Translations under genes and position numbers: made by a program
DNA from: Timema cristinae
Lineage: Eukaryota > Arthropoda > Insecta > Phasmatodea > Timematidae
Direction: 5' to 3'
DNA: 64,000 bases
Assembly: GCA_039000515.1 (NCBI GenBank)
Contig: JBCFYV010000100.1
Location: forward strand, 53,257,433 to 53,321,432
Part shown: positions 49,117 through 60,809 of the stretch, piece by piece
Position numbering within the stretch: the stretch's first letter is position 1
Layout: each line of letters starts with the position of its first letter
Notes under the pieces: generated by a model
Told to the model about the DNA's origin: nothing
The model's input: only the letters and a program-made list of their open reading frames with translations
The model's database searches: none

Positions 49117-49119
49117 GGT
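48893..49119 (+). mobile_element. LINE 3' end (group Y) with simple-repeat tail
   Basis: The plus strand encodes the last part of the group Y ORF (RWEEQIRESVQVRGEEWN) and the terminus CATAGGCTGGAAACAG, running directly into (TTG)n and then (ATG)n. It is severely 5'-truncated. Confidence 0.8.
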
Positions 49120-50527
49120 GATGGTGATTTGTAATTTAGATTGTAAAATTTATTTAAATATAAATTCACAATGTTATAGAAACCTACCATGAAGTCATTT
49201 GTTTTGGGACATTTTACTGAAGTAAATTTGTTAATGTAAATTAATATTATACTTTAGCCATTTATGAAAGAGTCTTAGTCGGACAGTAGAAAATTAGAGA
49301 TGAAGGTTTGGCGTACCGACTCTATAGCCCGGGACATAAGGTTTAAACAGGCATGTGTTAGTACCTGATAATGAATGTTATGTGCACTGTGGAATTCTTG
49401 TTTAATTTATTCAGGGCTGTGCTTTCTAAAACTTGTCGACAATATTCACAAGCCACAAGAATAGGAAGCTGAATTTGTGGGAATATAAGACAAAACTATA
49501 ATATATATATATTTTTTTTTTAATTACTGCCCACTTTTCACCCTTTTCTATTGTCAAATATACAGTAAAAGATAATTTATTTTTTTTTAAATAGATTTTA
49601 AATGAAACATTATTAAATTACTGTTGAATAAAGATTTGTTTATATATTTAGTACAAAGTTATTATTTTGTTCTTTGTATTTTTTTTCTATCTCTCTCTCC
49701 TTTTTGCTATATGTTTTGTAGTTTTTAACATCTAACACAAGAAAGAGAGAATTTTTTTTTTTTACTTTTACTTTATTGATATTTATTTAGCTATTTTTTG
49801 AGGTGTGTTTATAACGTCAGCAAAGACATAAAACCACCCTAGAGAGTTACAAGACGAAACATACTTTATTTTGATATTTCTGCACACCCTTAAAAGGGGT
49901 GTGTGTTTAATTTGATCAATTAATGTACTCCAATATCCAAAATGGGCTCAATGTTACTTTCATTTACATTTAAAAACTCTGTTTGTAAGAAATTTCAAAC
50001 GTGTTGTTTAATGTTTCGGCCGGCTATACCTCCTAATTTAAACCAATAGCAAAGTATCCGAGAAATCAAAATTAATCATGTACATGTCTTAAATATTCAT
50101 CAATACAGACTTTTGGTTTATAAACACGCGTGTTAAGCAGGGGAATATGAGACAACTTAAAGCTTCGTAAATATAATCCGAACATCCCTACGAATAACAA
50201 GAAACAAACAAGATCCGGAACAATAAATCCAGAGAAGATGCAGGAGTAAACAGTACCCCGGAAGAAACGGTTGAGCAGTCATGCCAAGCTGTCTCGGGGC
50301 ACGTGCAAATAATGACAAATGAGTACTATCCTATGAACATCAGCGGAACTAGGAAAGTTGAGAGTCCTAGAAAAGACGGAGCGACCAGATCAGACAAGAT
50401 GTTAACGAGAGAAAAGAGACCTGAGAGTACATCCGAAATGAGCAACTGTACCGAGACAGGACAAGATTGAGAGCATTCGTAAACTAAACCTGGGGATTGT
50501 TATCTTTTAGACTTGCACCTGTATCTA

Positions 50528-51130
50528 CAGTCAACTCTCGATTCTACGACCCGGGAATAGCGTCCCTCTCGAAGTAACGACCCTTTTTTGGGGAAAAAGG
50601 TTGAAACGTTTAAGGAAATCGGCTGTAAAATGTGTTTTTTGCATTTATTTAGGTCGCTGCGTTGCAATTATCTTTGTGAGCGCTGTATTACTAGTAACTG
50701 GGGTGGGTCAGGTATAAAAATAGACACCACCTCATCAATGCCAGCCAATAGCACTAGACTCTGTCCACCCCCTTCCACAAGCAAGACAATGTTTCCCCGC
50801 GCGCAACTGCTGCTACATCACGCGCCAGGCTTGCTTTTGCCACATTGTTATTTCAATTCTCGATTTGGTTACTATTTTGGTTTGATTTTGTGAACAATTT
50901 TTGACGACCCATGCTATTGTTTAACATTGTTATTTTGACTTGGTTACGTTTTTGGTTGGATTTTGTTAACGATTTTTGATGACCCACGCTATTCGTTGTC
51001 TAAAAAATGCAATTTTTTCGTATGAAGGTCAGGGTTGGAACAAAATCTGTTAAAATTCCAATATCGACCCCTTCGAAATAACGACCCTTTTCCAGGGAAC
51101 CATGAAAGGCCGTAGAATTGAGAGTTGACT
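50528..51130. mobile_element. pogo/Tc1-mariner-like MITE
   Basis: TA flanks both ends (50,526-50,527 and 51,131-51,132). The ends are CAGTCAACTCTCGATTC and, in inverse, CAGTCAACTCTCAATTC. The interior has no transposase. Repeated ACGACCC and TTTTTGACGACCC motifs occur inside. Confidence 0.85.
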
Positions 51131-51360
51131 GTAGTGTGTTGTTCAGTTGTTCTGGGTCTTCATCACAATTTTGTGAATCTGCCTTAGTTCTTCTAAAGTT
51201 TTTACTCGGTATTGAACTCCCTTTTGATAACATGTCCCCTGGCATACCATGTAAACGTACCTTATTGTGCCTGATAATATTTACGAGGTGTTCCGCTGTA
51301 GAGAAACCTTCTTATGATATCACAAACCCAACTTTATTTCCAGAATCTGGCCTGTATGCT

Positions 51361-54300
51361 TCAATGCAGGGCCCAAGGATTGTTCTTCAAACAGTGACTT
51401 GTCCCTGTGCCTGCTTCTTTTTCTCTTTTTGTATGTCTTTTCACGGGTATATCTATTCCTACGGTGATATCTCCTTTGGGTGCCATACGATTCCCTATGT
51501 TACCAATTGAATTTACTATTGCGGCAGCTTTCATCACTGCTCTGATTGCTACAGGTCCCAATAATACTACTCCTGTCTTCAACGTCCTTTTAGCCATGTT
51601 AATCGGTAAAGACACCGTTTTCCTCATTATTTCTTTTAAAAAAGAGCTTCCTGCTGGGTTTAGATTATGCTCCGTTGTGTTTGTGTCTTCTATGGAATTT
51701 TCCATAGCATTTACAGGTCCGGTAGCGACATCAAGGTTATAGGGCTGTGCGCCAGCTAGTTGGCCACTTTCGTAATTTTGTCTTGATGTGGCATATTGAA
51801 TGTTGGAATTTTGTACTTGCAATTTAAATTGGTCATTGGTATTTTGTCCTTGCACACCATATTGGTCATTTATATTTTGTCCTTGCTCACCATATTGGTC
51901 ATTGGTATTTTGTCCTTGCACACCATATTGGCCATTTGTATTTTGTCCTTGCGCGACATACTGGCTATTGGAATTTTGTCCTTGCGTGACATACTGGCTA
52001 TTGGTATTTTGTGCTTGTGCGCCATACTGGCTATTGGTATTTTGTCTTTGCGCCCCATATTGGTCATTGTTATTTAGTCCTTGTGCCCCATATTGGCCAT
52101 TGTTATTTAGTCCTTGCACCCCATATTGGCCATTGTTATTTAGTCCTTGTACCCCATATTGGCCATTGTTATTTTGTCCTTGCACCCTATATTGGCCATT
52201 GTTATTTTGTCCTTGCACCCCATATTGGCCATTTGTATTTTGTCCTTGCACCCCATATTGACCATTTGTATTTTGTCCTTGCACCCCATATTGGCCATTG
52301 TTATTTAGTCCTTGTGCCCCATATTGGCCATTGGTATTTTGTCCTTGCACCCCATATTGGTCATTGGTATTTTGTCCTTGCGCCCCATATTGGCCATTTG
52401 TATTTTGTCCTTGCACCCCATATTGGCCATTGTTATTTTGTCCTTGCACCCTATATTGGCCATTGTTATTTTGTCCTTGTGCCCCATATTTGCCATTTGT
52501 ATTTTGTCCTTGCACCCATATTGGCCATTTGTATTTTGTCCTTGCACCCCATATTGACCATTTGTATTTTGTCCTTGCACCCCATATTGGCCATTGTTAT
52601 TTAGTCCTTGTGCCCCATATTGGTCATTGGTATTTTGTCCTTGCACCCCATATTGGTCATTGGTATTTTGTCCTTGCGCCCCATATTGGTCATTTGTATT
52701 TTGTCCTTGCACCCCATATTGGTCATTTGTATTTTGTCCTTGTGCGCCATATTGACTATTGGTATTTTGTCTTTGCGCCCCATATTGGCCATTTGTATTT
52801 TGTCCTTGCGCACCATATTGACCATTGGTATTTTGTTCTTTCACGCCATGTTGGTAATTGTTATTTTGTTCTTGCAAGAAATACTGCCCAGTGGTATTTT
52901 GTCCTTGCACGCCATATTGGTAATTGGTATTTTGTCCTTGCACGCCATATTGGCCATTGGTATTTTGTCCTTGCACGCCATATTGGTAATTGGTATTTTG
53001 TCCCTGCGCCCCATATTGGCCATTGGTATTTTGCCCTTTCAAGCCATACTGTCCATAAACAGTTTTACTCGGTGCATAGCTATATTGGGGCTGCTGATCA
53101 GGGGTATATTGTGTGGAACTTAGGGTGTAGTCGCTCTTTCCACTTTGCCCGACATAATAGCCCTCGTTGATATTATTTTTAGGCACTTGAGCTTCTAAGA
53201 CTTGCTGAGGTCCATGTTGTGCATCAAATTGAAAAACTTTGTAGTCCTGGATCACACTTTCTTTGTTGTCCGTCACTCCTAAAGACGTTACGTCGTTTCT
53301 TTGTCCCTTTGATGGCTGCAGCTTGGTAGTGCCTATGTCCTTAGCACTTCCCCCTTGCTCATAGCTTTTCTGAGTGCTGTCAGCAGGTGCATCGTTGTCC
53401 CCCTCTGAGCTTCCCTCAAGAGTATCGCTCCAATTGTTCGGTTCTCCCACTTCTCTTTTCTCTGGGTGATGGGGCTCATTATAGTCCGTGGGTTGAGATC
53501 CATACTCGAGTATTGGATTCGTCTCTGAACTGTGCGAGGGCTCTACAGCTTCTTGGACTAGGACGTGTGACACCTCCTTCCTGTTCTGGTCTCGGAAGTA
53601 TGGCTCTTCCATTTTGTTTTTTCCTCCACTGTAATCTTGTGTTCCGATAAGCGAATCCCCGGTGCCCGATACAAAAGAACTAGCTAACATTCCTACACCT
53701 TTGAAAATACCTTTAGTCTTAACTTTCTGGAAGAAATCCCCGGTTTTCCCGAATGCATTCTTGACCATGCTCACTCCCGCCTGTACAGCCCTTTGTGGGA
53801 CGTTCGACTCTGCCAAGCGCCCTAGCGCTTCGCCCCCCATCTTCACACCTCTGCCTGTCAGACTCTCGGAGAACCCGACCACGTCGTCCGCTTTCTCGCT
53901 TTCTGCGACGCTCCTTATTATGTCTCCAGATGTTCCGATACCTTTCTTGACGGCATGCCCTAAATAATTGAACGCCTCCTTCTTTGGCTCGCGGCTGACG
54001 CTCTTGAGATATCCGCCGGTCGAAGTGATTCCTTCTTTCGCGAGTTGCCCCACCACGTTCATGGAGTTTCTGACGACCTGCGAGTCCGACAGTTGTTTGA
54101 GGTTATCGCCGACAATACCCAACGTTCCGCTGGTCAAGTTGCCGATCACGTCCTTGAGGCTGCTCTCCGCCGCGATCTTCATCCCAGACCCGACCAGACC
54201 TATCCCGCTCGTCATACTGAGCACCCCTTGTTTGCTGTATTTTCCCGCCAGTTTTCTCTTCAGGCTCATGTTCTGCAGTCCTTGGCCGAACCATCCGACT

Positions 54301-55285
54301 ATGCCCGACGTCTTGTCTCCCGTCTTAAAGATAGCGTCGTCCGCCGTTTGACTCTCAACCACCTTCTCCCGCCGCCCGCCCAACATACCGAACACAGTCT
54401 GGGCCGCGACGCCCCCTGCCTTCGCCAACCTTCCGCCCGTCTCGCTGTCCACCAGCGCGGATTCTCTGAGCTTCATGACACCTTTGACCGTCCTATCGGC
54501 GTAATCTGTCTTGTCCTTCCATCTCGAGGCGTTCACCGCGTCCTGGAACGTTTTAACCCATCATCTTCGCCTCCCCGTCGAACGTCCAATCCACCATCCC
54601 GCTGCTGGCCAGAGACTTCATGGCGTTACCCGCGAGTGTTTGGACGCTACTCGCTAACTTGTTCAGTCCCGCGTCGATGTTTGACCCCAATGACCTTCGA
54701 TATACTTCGTACCCTTCGTGGTTAAATGTTCTCAGCTCTTGACGCGGGGGATGGGCTGCGTTTTTTCCGGGTGTGTCTGTAAGTTCCTTTTCGCGTGCAC
54801 CATCTTCTCGTGGTTCGGACTCGTGCTTTAAAGCCACAATAGAAATATCTTCACCATCTTGACTCTCATTGGTGTCTCTTTTTGTACTCGCGACTTTCGG
54901 ACCGTCGCAGACGTGTCTTCTTTGATACTGCTCCGCGGCAGCTGTGACATTTCTGGCCTCGACGTACGAACTTTTTTTGGATGATTCTAGAACTCTCTTT
55001 GTGAATTCTATGATTTTTATGTCATCTTTAAGAGCGTGCTGTGTTTTCTTTGCCCATTGTTCCCTCCGGTTCTTCCTCTCTTCGTATCGATGGGGTGGCG
55101 CTTTTCCGTCAGGTCCGCCGTCGGGGTGTGCCCTGTCTGTTTTCGGTCCGTGGGGTGGGATATCCACGGGATCAACGCAGTTATCCAGCTCGTTGGGGAT
55201 GACCACATCGGATCCGCTAGAGTCGTCCACGCCGTAGGAAAGTGCTATCGGTGGGTAAGGACGTCCCACGGTGACCTCAAAAGAT
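51361..55285 (-). CDS. long repeat protein: 31-residue helical repeats plus Q/N/G/Y repeat
   Basis: A reverse-strand reading frame of about 1,300 codons, interrupted by two apparent one-base errors. One is an extra C in CCC at 54,557-54,559; without it KM joins VKTFQDAV. The other is a lost C at 52,515. The N-terminal ~240 residues are charged. Next come amphipathic, Gly-rich blocks of about 31 residues with a conserved TSG/TGG turn, from about 54,200 to 53,700. A Ser/Glu-rich spacer follows, then about 36 copies of an 11-residue unit (QGQNTNGQYGV), then a 150-residue tail with an Ala/Ile-rich segment (VAIRAVMKAAAIVNSIGNI) and basic RHTKREK. The first in-frame codons have no ATG after the preceding TAA, so this is an internal or last exon with an acceptor near 55,280. 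I recognise no family. The Q/N/G/Y repeat resembles prion-like or structural (silk, cuticle, glue) sequences; the function is unknown. Confidence 0.75.
51830..53050 (-). repeat. 33-bp coding repeat, about 36 copies
   Basis: Each 33-bp unit encodes QGQNTNGQYGV or a variant (NNNGQYG, TNDQYG, GLNNN). A block of eight units (264 bp) appears duplicated: the rare GCACCCTAT variant occurs at 52,181 and 52,445. Unit length keeps all frames open on both strands. Confidence 0.95.
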
Positions 55286-55337
55286 GAACGATTGCTACTT
55301 TGAAAACTTGTATTTTATTATCTATTTATAATTTTAA

Positions 55338-55572
55338 TACCGCGTCATACTACCCGTTCGGGTTATACGTATAGTAATAATTGCGTCCTTTTGTTAAAGA
55401 TGATAAAGGTTTAATTTAGATGTGAACCCGCATTTGCGTAGAGGGAGAGTGGAAAACAATTTAGGGTGAAATCACCCTCACTACATCCAACCGGGATTAG
55501 AACCCCGATCCGCCATCGGTAGTTCTACTCTTTTTTGCGAGACTGACACATTAGACCATTCGACCGCCGAAA
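55338..55572 (-). mobile_element. tRNA-derived SINE, family B (reverse)
   Basis: A reverse copy: the tail ACCGCGTCATACTACCCG, then the body, then the reversed B box CGGGATTAGAACCCCG, and a head ending at CATTCGACCGCCGAA. It lies directly upstream of the exon at 55,285. Confidence 0.78.
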
Positions 55573-55607
55573 CTGGTACTATTGTAGATAATTAATAGGT
55601 AATATAC

Positions 55608-55890
55608 CTATTCGGTGGCTGCATGGTCTAAGGCGTCACTACTGCTAGACTAGACCGCCGATGACAGGGAGATTGGTGTTCGAATCATCGTCGGGTGTAC
55701 TGATGGTGTTTTCCAAAATGCTTTTCCACTCTCCCTCCGCGCAAATACTGGTACAATTCATTTAAATTAAAACTTCTTCATTCCTTACTCATGGGTGTGA
55801 TTAGTTTATTTGCGTATAACCTAAGACGCGGCGTTTAAAAAAAATGGGTATAACCCGAACGGGACGTGAACCAAGACGCGGCGAAGTAAA
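55608..55890 (+). mobile_element. tRNA-derived SINE, family B, with duplicated tail
   Basis: The head is TATTCGGTGGCTGCATGGTC, with GGGAGATTGGTGTTCGAATC. The tail occurs twice (GCGTATAACCTAAGACGCGG, then CCCGAACGGGACGTGAACC...AAGACGCGGCG), separated by an A run. It forms an inverted pair with the neighbouring copy. Confidence 0.75.
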
Positions 55891-58800
55891 AAATGAAAAC
55901 CTACCATGGCGCACAAGAAACAGCATTGGCGCGGGTCTTTTGTTGCGCCATACGGACAGATCAAGACTGTGCATTGTGGGCAGTCGTCGACCTTTGTGCT
56001 GGACTGAGAGGAACTGAAACAATCTCAGCATGGCAATGTTTTAGCGGCACAGCAAGATGGCCGACTACTGTCGAGGACTAGTAACAGATGATTATACAAA
56101 GGTAAGGATTAAGAAGAGGGTTATTTATGCACCAACATTAGCTGAAAGATGGGATGAGATAAATCTCACTGATAAGTTATTTGTTAAGGTATGAGGAAGA
56201 CAGCCCCTATTGCGCCCAGCCGAGATTCAATTCTTAACATTTCCCTTCACCAGCAATTCACTAAATTGCAAGCTTCGCGCCTTAGACTGCATAAACACCG
56301 TTTCGGGTGTATCATATTTTTAAAAAAAACTTTCTTACTGTTAATATTGGTAACATAATGTTAAGTGTTGATAATATATTGATAAGAATACCTGAAAGTA
56401 GACCTAGTGAATTCTCTAGCTGTCGGATAAGGCCCTGCCTATGAAGATTGGACTGTACTTACCGTGGTCCGTATATGTAGATGGCAAGGACGGTCCATGT
56501 AAACCCTCTCGCGTTCATGTCTAGTCGATATCCGTATGGCCGTGCCTTTTAGAGGCGCAATCAAGTTGGCAGTGATCGTCAGTCATTCAGATAAGAAATA
56601 TGACTCGAAGACTATAATATAGGCTCAACCAAGCTATAACCTCACATATTTCATTGTTGGTCGTTATAATTTAACTTCCCTGTCTTCTTTTAATGTCATT
56701 CAAACCCAATACTCTCTTGTTTTCGGGAATAATGGAGGGGCAAATATTTAATGTCATAAAATCCAGTACCATATTTTAATAGGAATCCCACTTTTTACCA
56801 CCAACATTGGTTGAAAGTCGCTGAAATTTGTTATTCTATAATTGTTTGTATTGTATGTATTAGTTATAAAGTTCATTTAAAACATAGCAAAACTTCAAAT
56901 AGTACTGATTTATGGGTTACTGTATAAATTCATCTTTACATTATTAAGAATAAAATGGCCGAAGCTTTTATTTGTGATTTTAGAAAGGAATTCTCCATCT
57001 AGATATATTCTGAAAAATGACACGGACAAGGTCACGGGTTTGATTCACTTATCCTGGTGTCATTTTTCAATTTTCAGAATTTGCATAGTTAATTAAATGG
57101 ACTAAGAATGTAAATACATTTGTTTTACTTTCCGCCGTTGTGGCGACATGAAATTTATATATTTTTTTAAAATAACGGTCTTTCTATGAAAATCGATTTC
57201 TGTCGCTTTGAATGGAGGGGATGTCAGAAAATTTATATTATAAGGCTATTACGGTCCAATTTTTAATAATAACACTACCTATTTAATAAAACTCAATCAT
57301 ATTTTTTGACGGTCAGTATTTATAACATTTACTATATTATTAATATTATTTTATATCTATCAAAAGTGGTGGGTAGTAAAACACCAAACGTGGAAAATAA
57401 AACTAATTTTTAGAATTTATTATAGACAATAACAGTGGCAGAAGCACATTAACTACATAATGAGGGAAGAACCCAGCCGTTGGAACCAAAATTAAATAAA
57501 TGTTTATATTATACCAGTCTTGCACTAAACAGTTGTATTGCAATTATAGTGTATTAATTACTGTCCCATTAACTATTTTAAATACACACAGAGCTGTTAA
57601 AAAGAAAATAGGTCTTATAGCGATATAAATACGATTAAATTGAAACATAAAAATAGTATGTTGCTTCGCTTTTGCTATCACCTATAATTCTTGCATACGT
57701 TCATATCGAATTCCGTTCGAAGTTTTTAAGTAATATTAATAAAGGTTGAAAACAAAACTATCCAAAGGAACACGACGATAATTACATTGATACAATCAGA
57801 AATGCACAACCAATAACACAAGGAACTTGAAACAAATAAAATCTAAGTTACAACTCGCGTATTAACTGCAGACTCAGGATATGAGAAAACGCTTTTTATT
57901 TGAAAAATATGCCCAGACAAATAGTCCAGATCATATATATTCATAATTTAATTTCACCTTATTAAAAGCGTTCTGCATAAAATGGAACATAAATACTTCT
58001 AGAGCTGTTTAATATCTGGAATTGTCCTAGCCTTCGGCAGTTAGGGGGTTATGTTGCTCTAAAAAAACACTTCAGATAGCTTCTAGAACTGTTTTTTATT
58101 TAGAATTTGTTCTAGCCTCCGTCAATTGAGGGATGGGCCCACCAAACCACCCCTGAAATTATTGGCTGGTTACGGCCTTGGCTCATATGATATAAGGTAC
58201 CTAACAGCGGGATTATATTTGTTAAAATGACAAACTTTGTATTTAGATTAAGGTCTTAACTATATTACTATATTAGCCTATACATTAACTTATTTTGAAA
58301 AAAACAAGTCACGGGTTTCAACCTTAGCTATTCTTTTCAAACTATTTATTAGGACATTTATTTCATTTATCTAAACATACATTGATGTATCCCAATATTC
58401 AGATAAATTGGCGAATGCTGTCAAAATGCTACATTGCCTTGTTTGTGTGTAAGAAAGAAAGAAATACACGAAATATTCTTTCCCTCTTACACTATGGCGT
58501 TCAGATGACAGCTTAAAAATGTTGCCGAAAGAATTATGTATGACTAGTTTATATTGGCCGTGTCTGAATAGTCCGTCTAAGGGCCCTTGGAAGCCATGTG
58601 CGCTTTAAAGTTGTAATGGCGTCGGCTTAAAGGCCGGAAGTGATTTTTGATGGTGTCTGAATTCTCTTAAAGTGTACAATTGCACCCCTTATTGCGCACT
58701 TTACTAAGGGGCACATACGACTTGCCCTTTATTGCGCACTTTAATTAAACCAGTTTTTTATATTCAATGAAAGTATTATATATTTTGTGAAAATGGAATA

Positions 58801-60809
58801 AAACATTCACATACTGTTAAATAAAACTAGTATAGTTTGTTCTTTGTTTATATGCATGATGTTAAATGGTTAAATGTCTCTTTCTAGTGTAAAAATCTCT
58901 CTCAAAATATTTTTTTTTTTAAGTTGAGATCTTCAGCAATGTTTGAGAATAATACTTTACAGATATAAGTATATTAATGAAAGCAATATATATATTTGTA
59001 TAATATATGTATATATTTAAAATTTTCTCTACATGTGCAAAATGTTTGGCATGCTCACTGGTATCCCTGTATACATCGCGCTCCTTTTGGCGCGTAGCTG
59101 TAATTTCTTTGTTTATTCAGCAGTCAATCATTCTGGCAAAATGTTTTAAAACAAGAGATGAACATGTAACTTAAGTAATTTATTTTGGAATTCCTATAGA
59201 CCTATGTATTTATCTGACAATACGTTTACATGCTTTAAAACAACTTGATATTAATGTAATCTAGGCCTAGTTTGTCAGCTTCCCATAAATTTTAAAGTTT
59301 ATAAAACTGTGATAGGATTGACCATTTTTTGGTGCACGTTTTCCAAATACGTTTTTTAACAATAACCCATAAAGGGGTTAAATAAATAAAGATATATATA
59401 GTTTATCTTCATTTTACTTTTGTCTACTTTTAAGCATATTATAATGCTATTTTTTAATTATGATTATTGTAAAATAACAAACGGCATATAATTGACTTTA
59501 TTATTTACAGGGACAGTATAAATATGAATTTGCGCCTTAAAAAAATGTCACCATTGATGAATGACGCCATTGACAAAACACTATCAAAATTAAATATCGT
59601 TACCATGGAAACGCATGTTTCAGAATTAGCCACCAGATGGCTCTAGCTGTACTTTGTTGTCCGAAAACTATCATGCACCCTATATACTTAGGGCATCAGA
59701 TACGTATTATATTAAAGCGTGCAGTAAAGTGCACAAGTGCGTAGGGGACAAACTATTCAGACACGGCCAAATTGAGATAACTGGATGTTACAAATATTAA
59801 TATCATTATTATTATAAATTAGCTTTAAATAACATTCAAGTTTTGATGTATGTATTATATTTCAAATTGTTTATATTAAGTAATACATTATTAATTAATC
59901 GTGTAATTTAAATTTTATTTAAAAGAATTATTTTTAAAATGTAATATTATTCCAGTAAATAATGTGTGATGACTCTCTTAGAAATGTTTTCTTATAAGAT
60001 CTTTAATTTATATTTATATTTGTAATCATTCATTCTTGGGCTCCAATATTCACATTTCAACATAGCACAGAAACAATAATAGTTCGATATATTATAGTTT
60101 TAGTCCTGCAGATATTTTTGGCAGTTGTTCCTTTGATTGTGTATATAAACAAAGAAGTAACCAGCCTAGCAAATAAAACTGATATTTTTTAATTATTAAT
60201 ACATACCTTTCCACTATTATCACGAGTGTTTTCTAACCGCAGTAAATGTTTCTCCTACGGAAGCTAAACATCTTCATTTTTATTCTCTCTCAAACAATAG
60301 GTGACCTTAAACGAAATGATGAATATAAGATATTGTGAACACCTCTTCAACCAGTCACAGAAATGCTTTCTAGTGACAATAAATTAACCTTTTTTTCTTT
60401 AATTAAACGTACGGACTATTTTATATTTCCCAGAATTTTCTTTGCGTGTAGACATTATTTGCTTACACCGCCTTTTAGCCTTTCTTGTATGGTGACACAC
60501 AGTTCTCCTATTTATTATTAGTAACTTAATTTAGTTTATTTCACTAACGTGTAAGGCGTTCAGTTTTGTGTCGAGATGAATAATTTATTGCAATCAAGTT
60601 TTGAAAAAGTTTTGTATTCCAGAGAAACCCGGACAACAAATAAAACATAACAAGAAGAAAATATATTGTATTAAAGCAATATTAGAAACCGTTCATTCAC
60701 GTGAATCATTTATAGACACATACATGTTATTTCACTTTTATGAAATCACATTTGTCCCTGACCTGTTACGACTTGGCACCAAAGATACATCAACCTGTTG
60801 GATGATAGC
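55891..60809. other. intergenic or intronic, no coding region seen
   Basis: AT-rich sequence between two reverse-strand coding blocks. It holds the inverted-repeat element at 58.6-59.8 kb and a short repeat near 56,414 (GTCGGATAAGGCCCTGCC) also found near 37,060. If the flanking coding blocks belong to one gene, this is an intron. Confidence 0.5.
58556..59768. mobile_element. 1.2-kb inverted-repeat DNA element
   Basis: Both ends carry GGCCGTGTCTGAATAGT in inverted orientation, and subterminal motifs (GCGCACTTTA, TAAAGTGCAC) are also inverted. No transposase ORF was found. The target duplication is not clear, so the superfamily is undetermined. Confidence 0.72.

Larger units (their letters stand above)
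47291..51360. other. intergenic between RAD54 and the repeat-protein gene
   Basis: AT-rich DNA containing an inverted-repeat element (about 47.69-48.30 kb, ends like those at 13,042), a LINE 3' end at 48.9 kb and a pogo-like MITE at 50.5 kb. No conserved coding sequence was seen. Confidence 0.55.

Noticed and set aside
51796..53170. Plus-strand open frames rich in Cys, Pro, Tyr, Trp, Leu and Phe
   Set aside because: They are antisense shadows of the reverse-strand Q/N/G/Y repeat. The 33-bp unit keeps several frames open.
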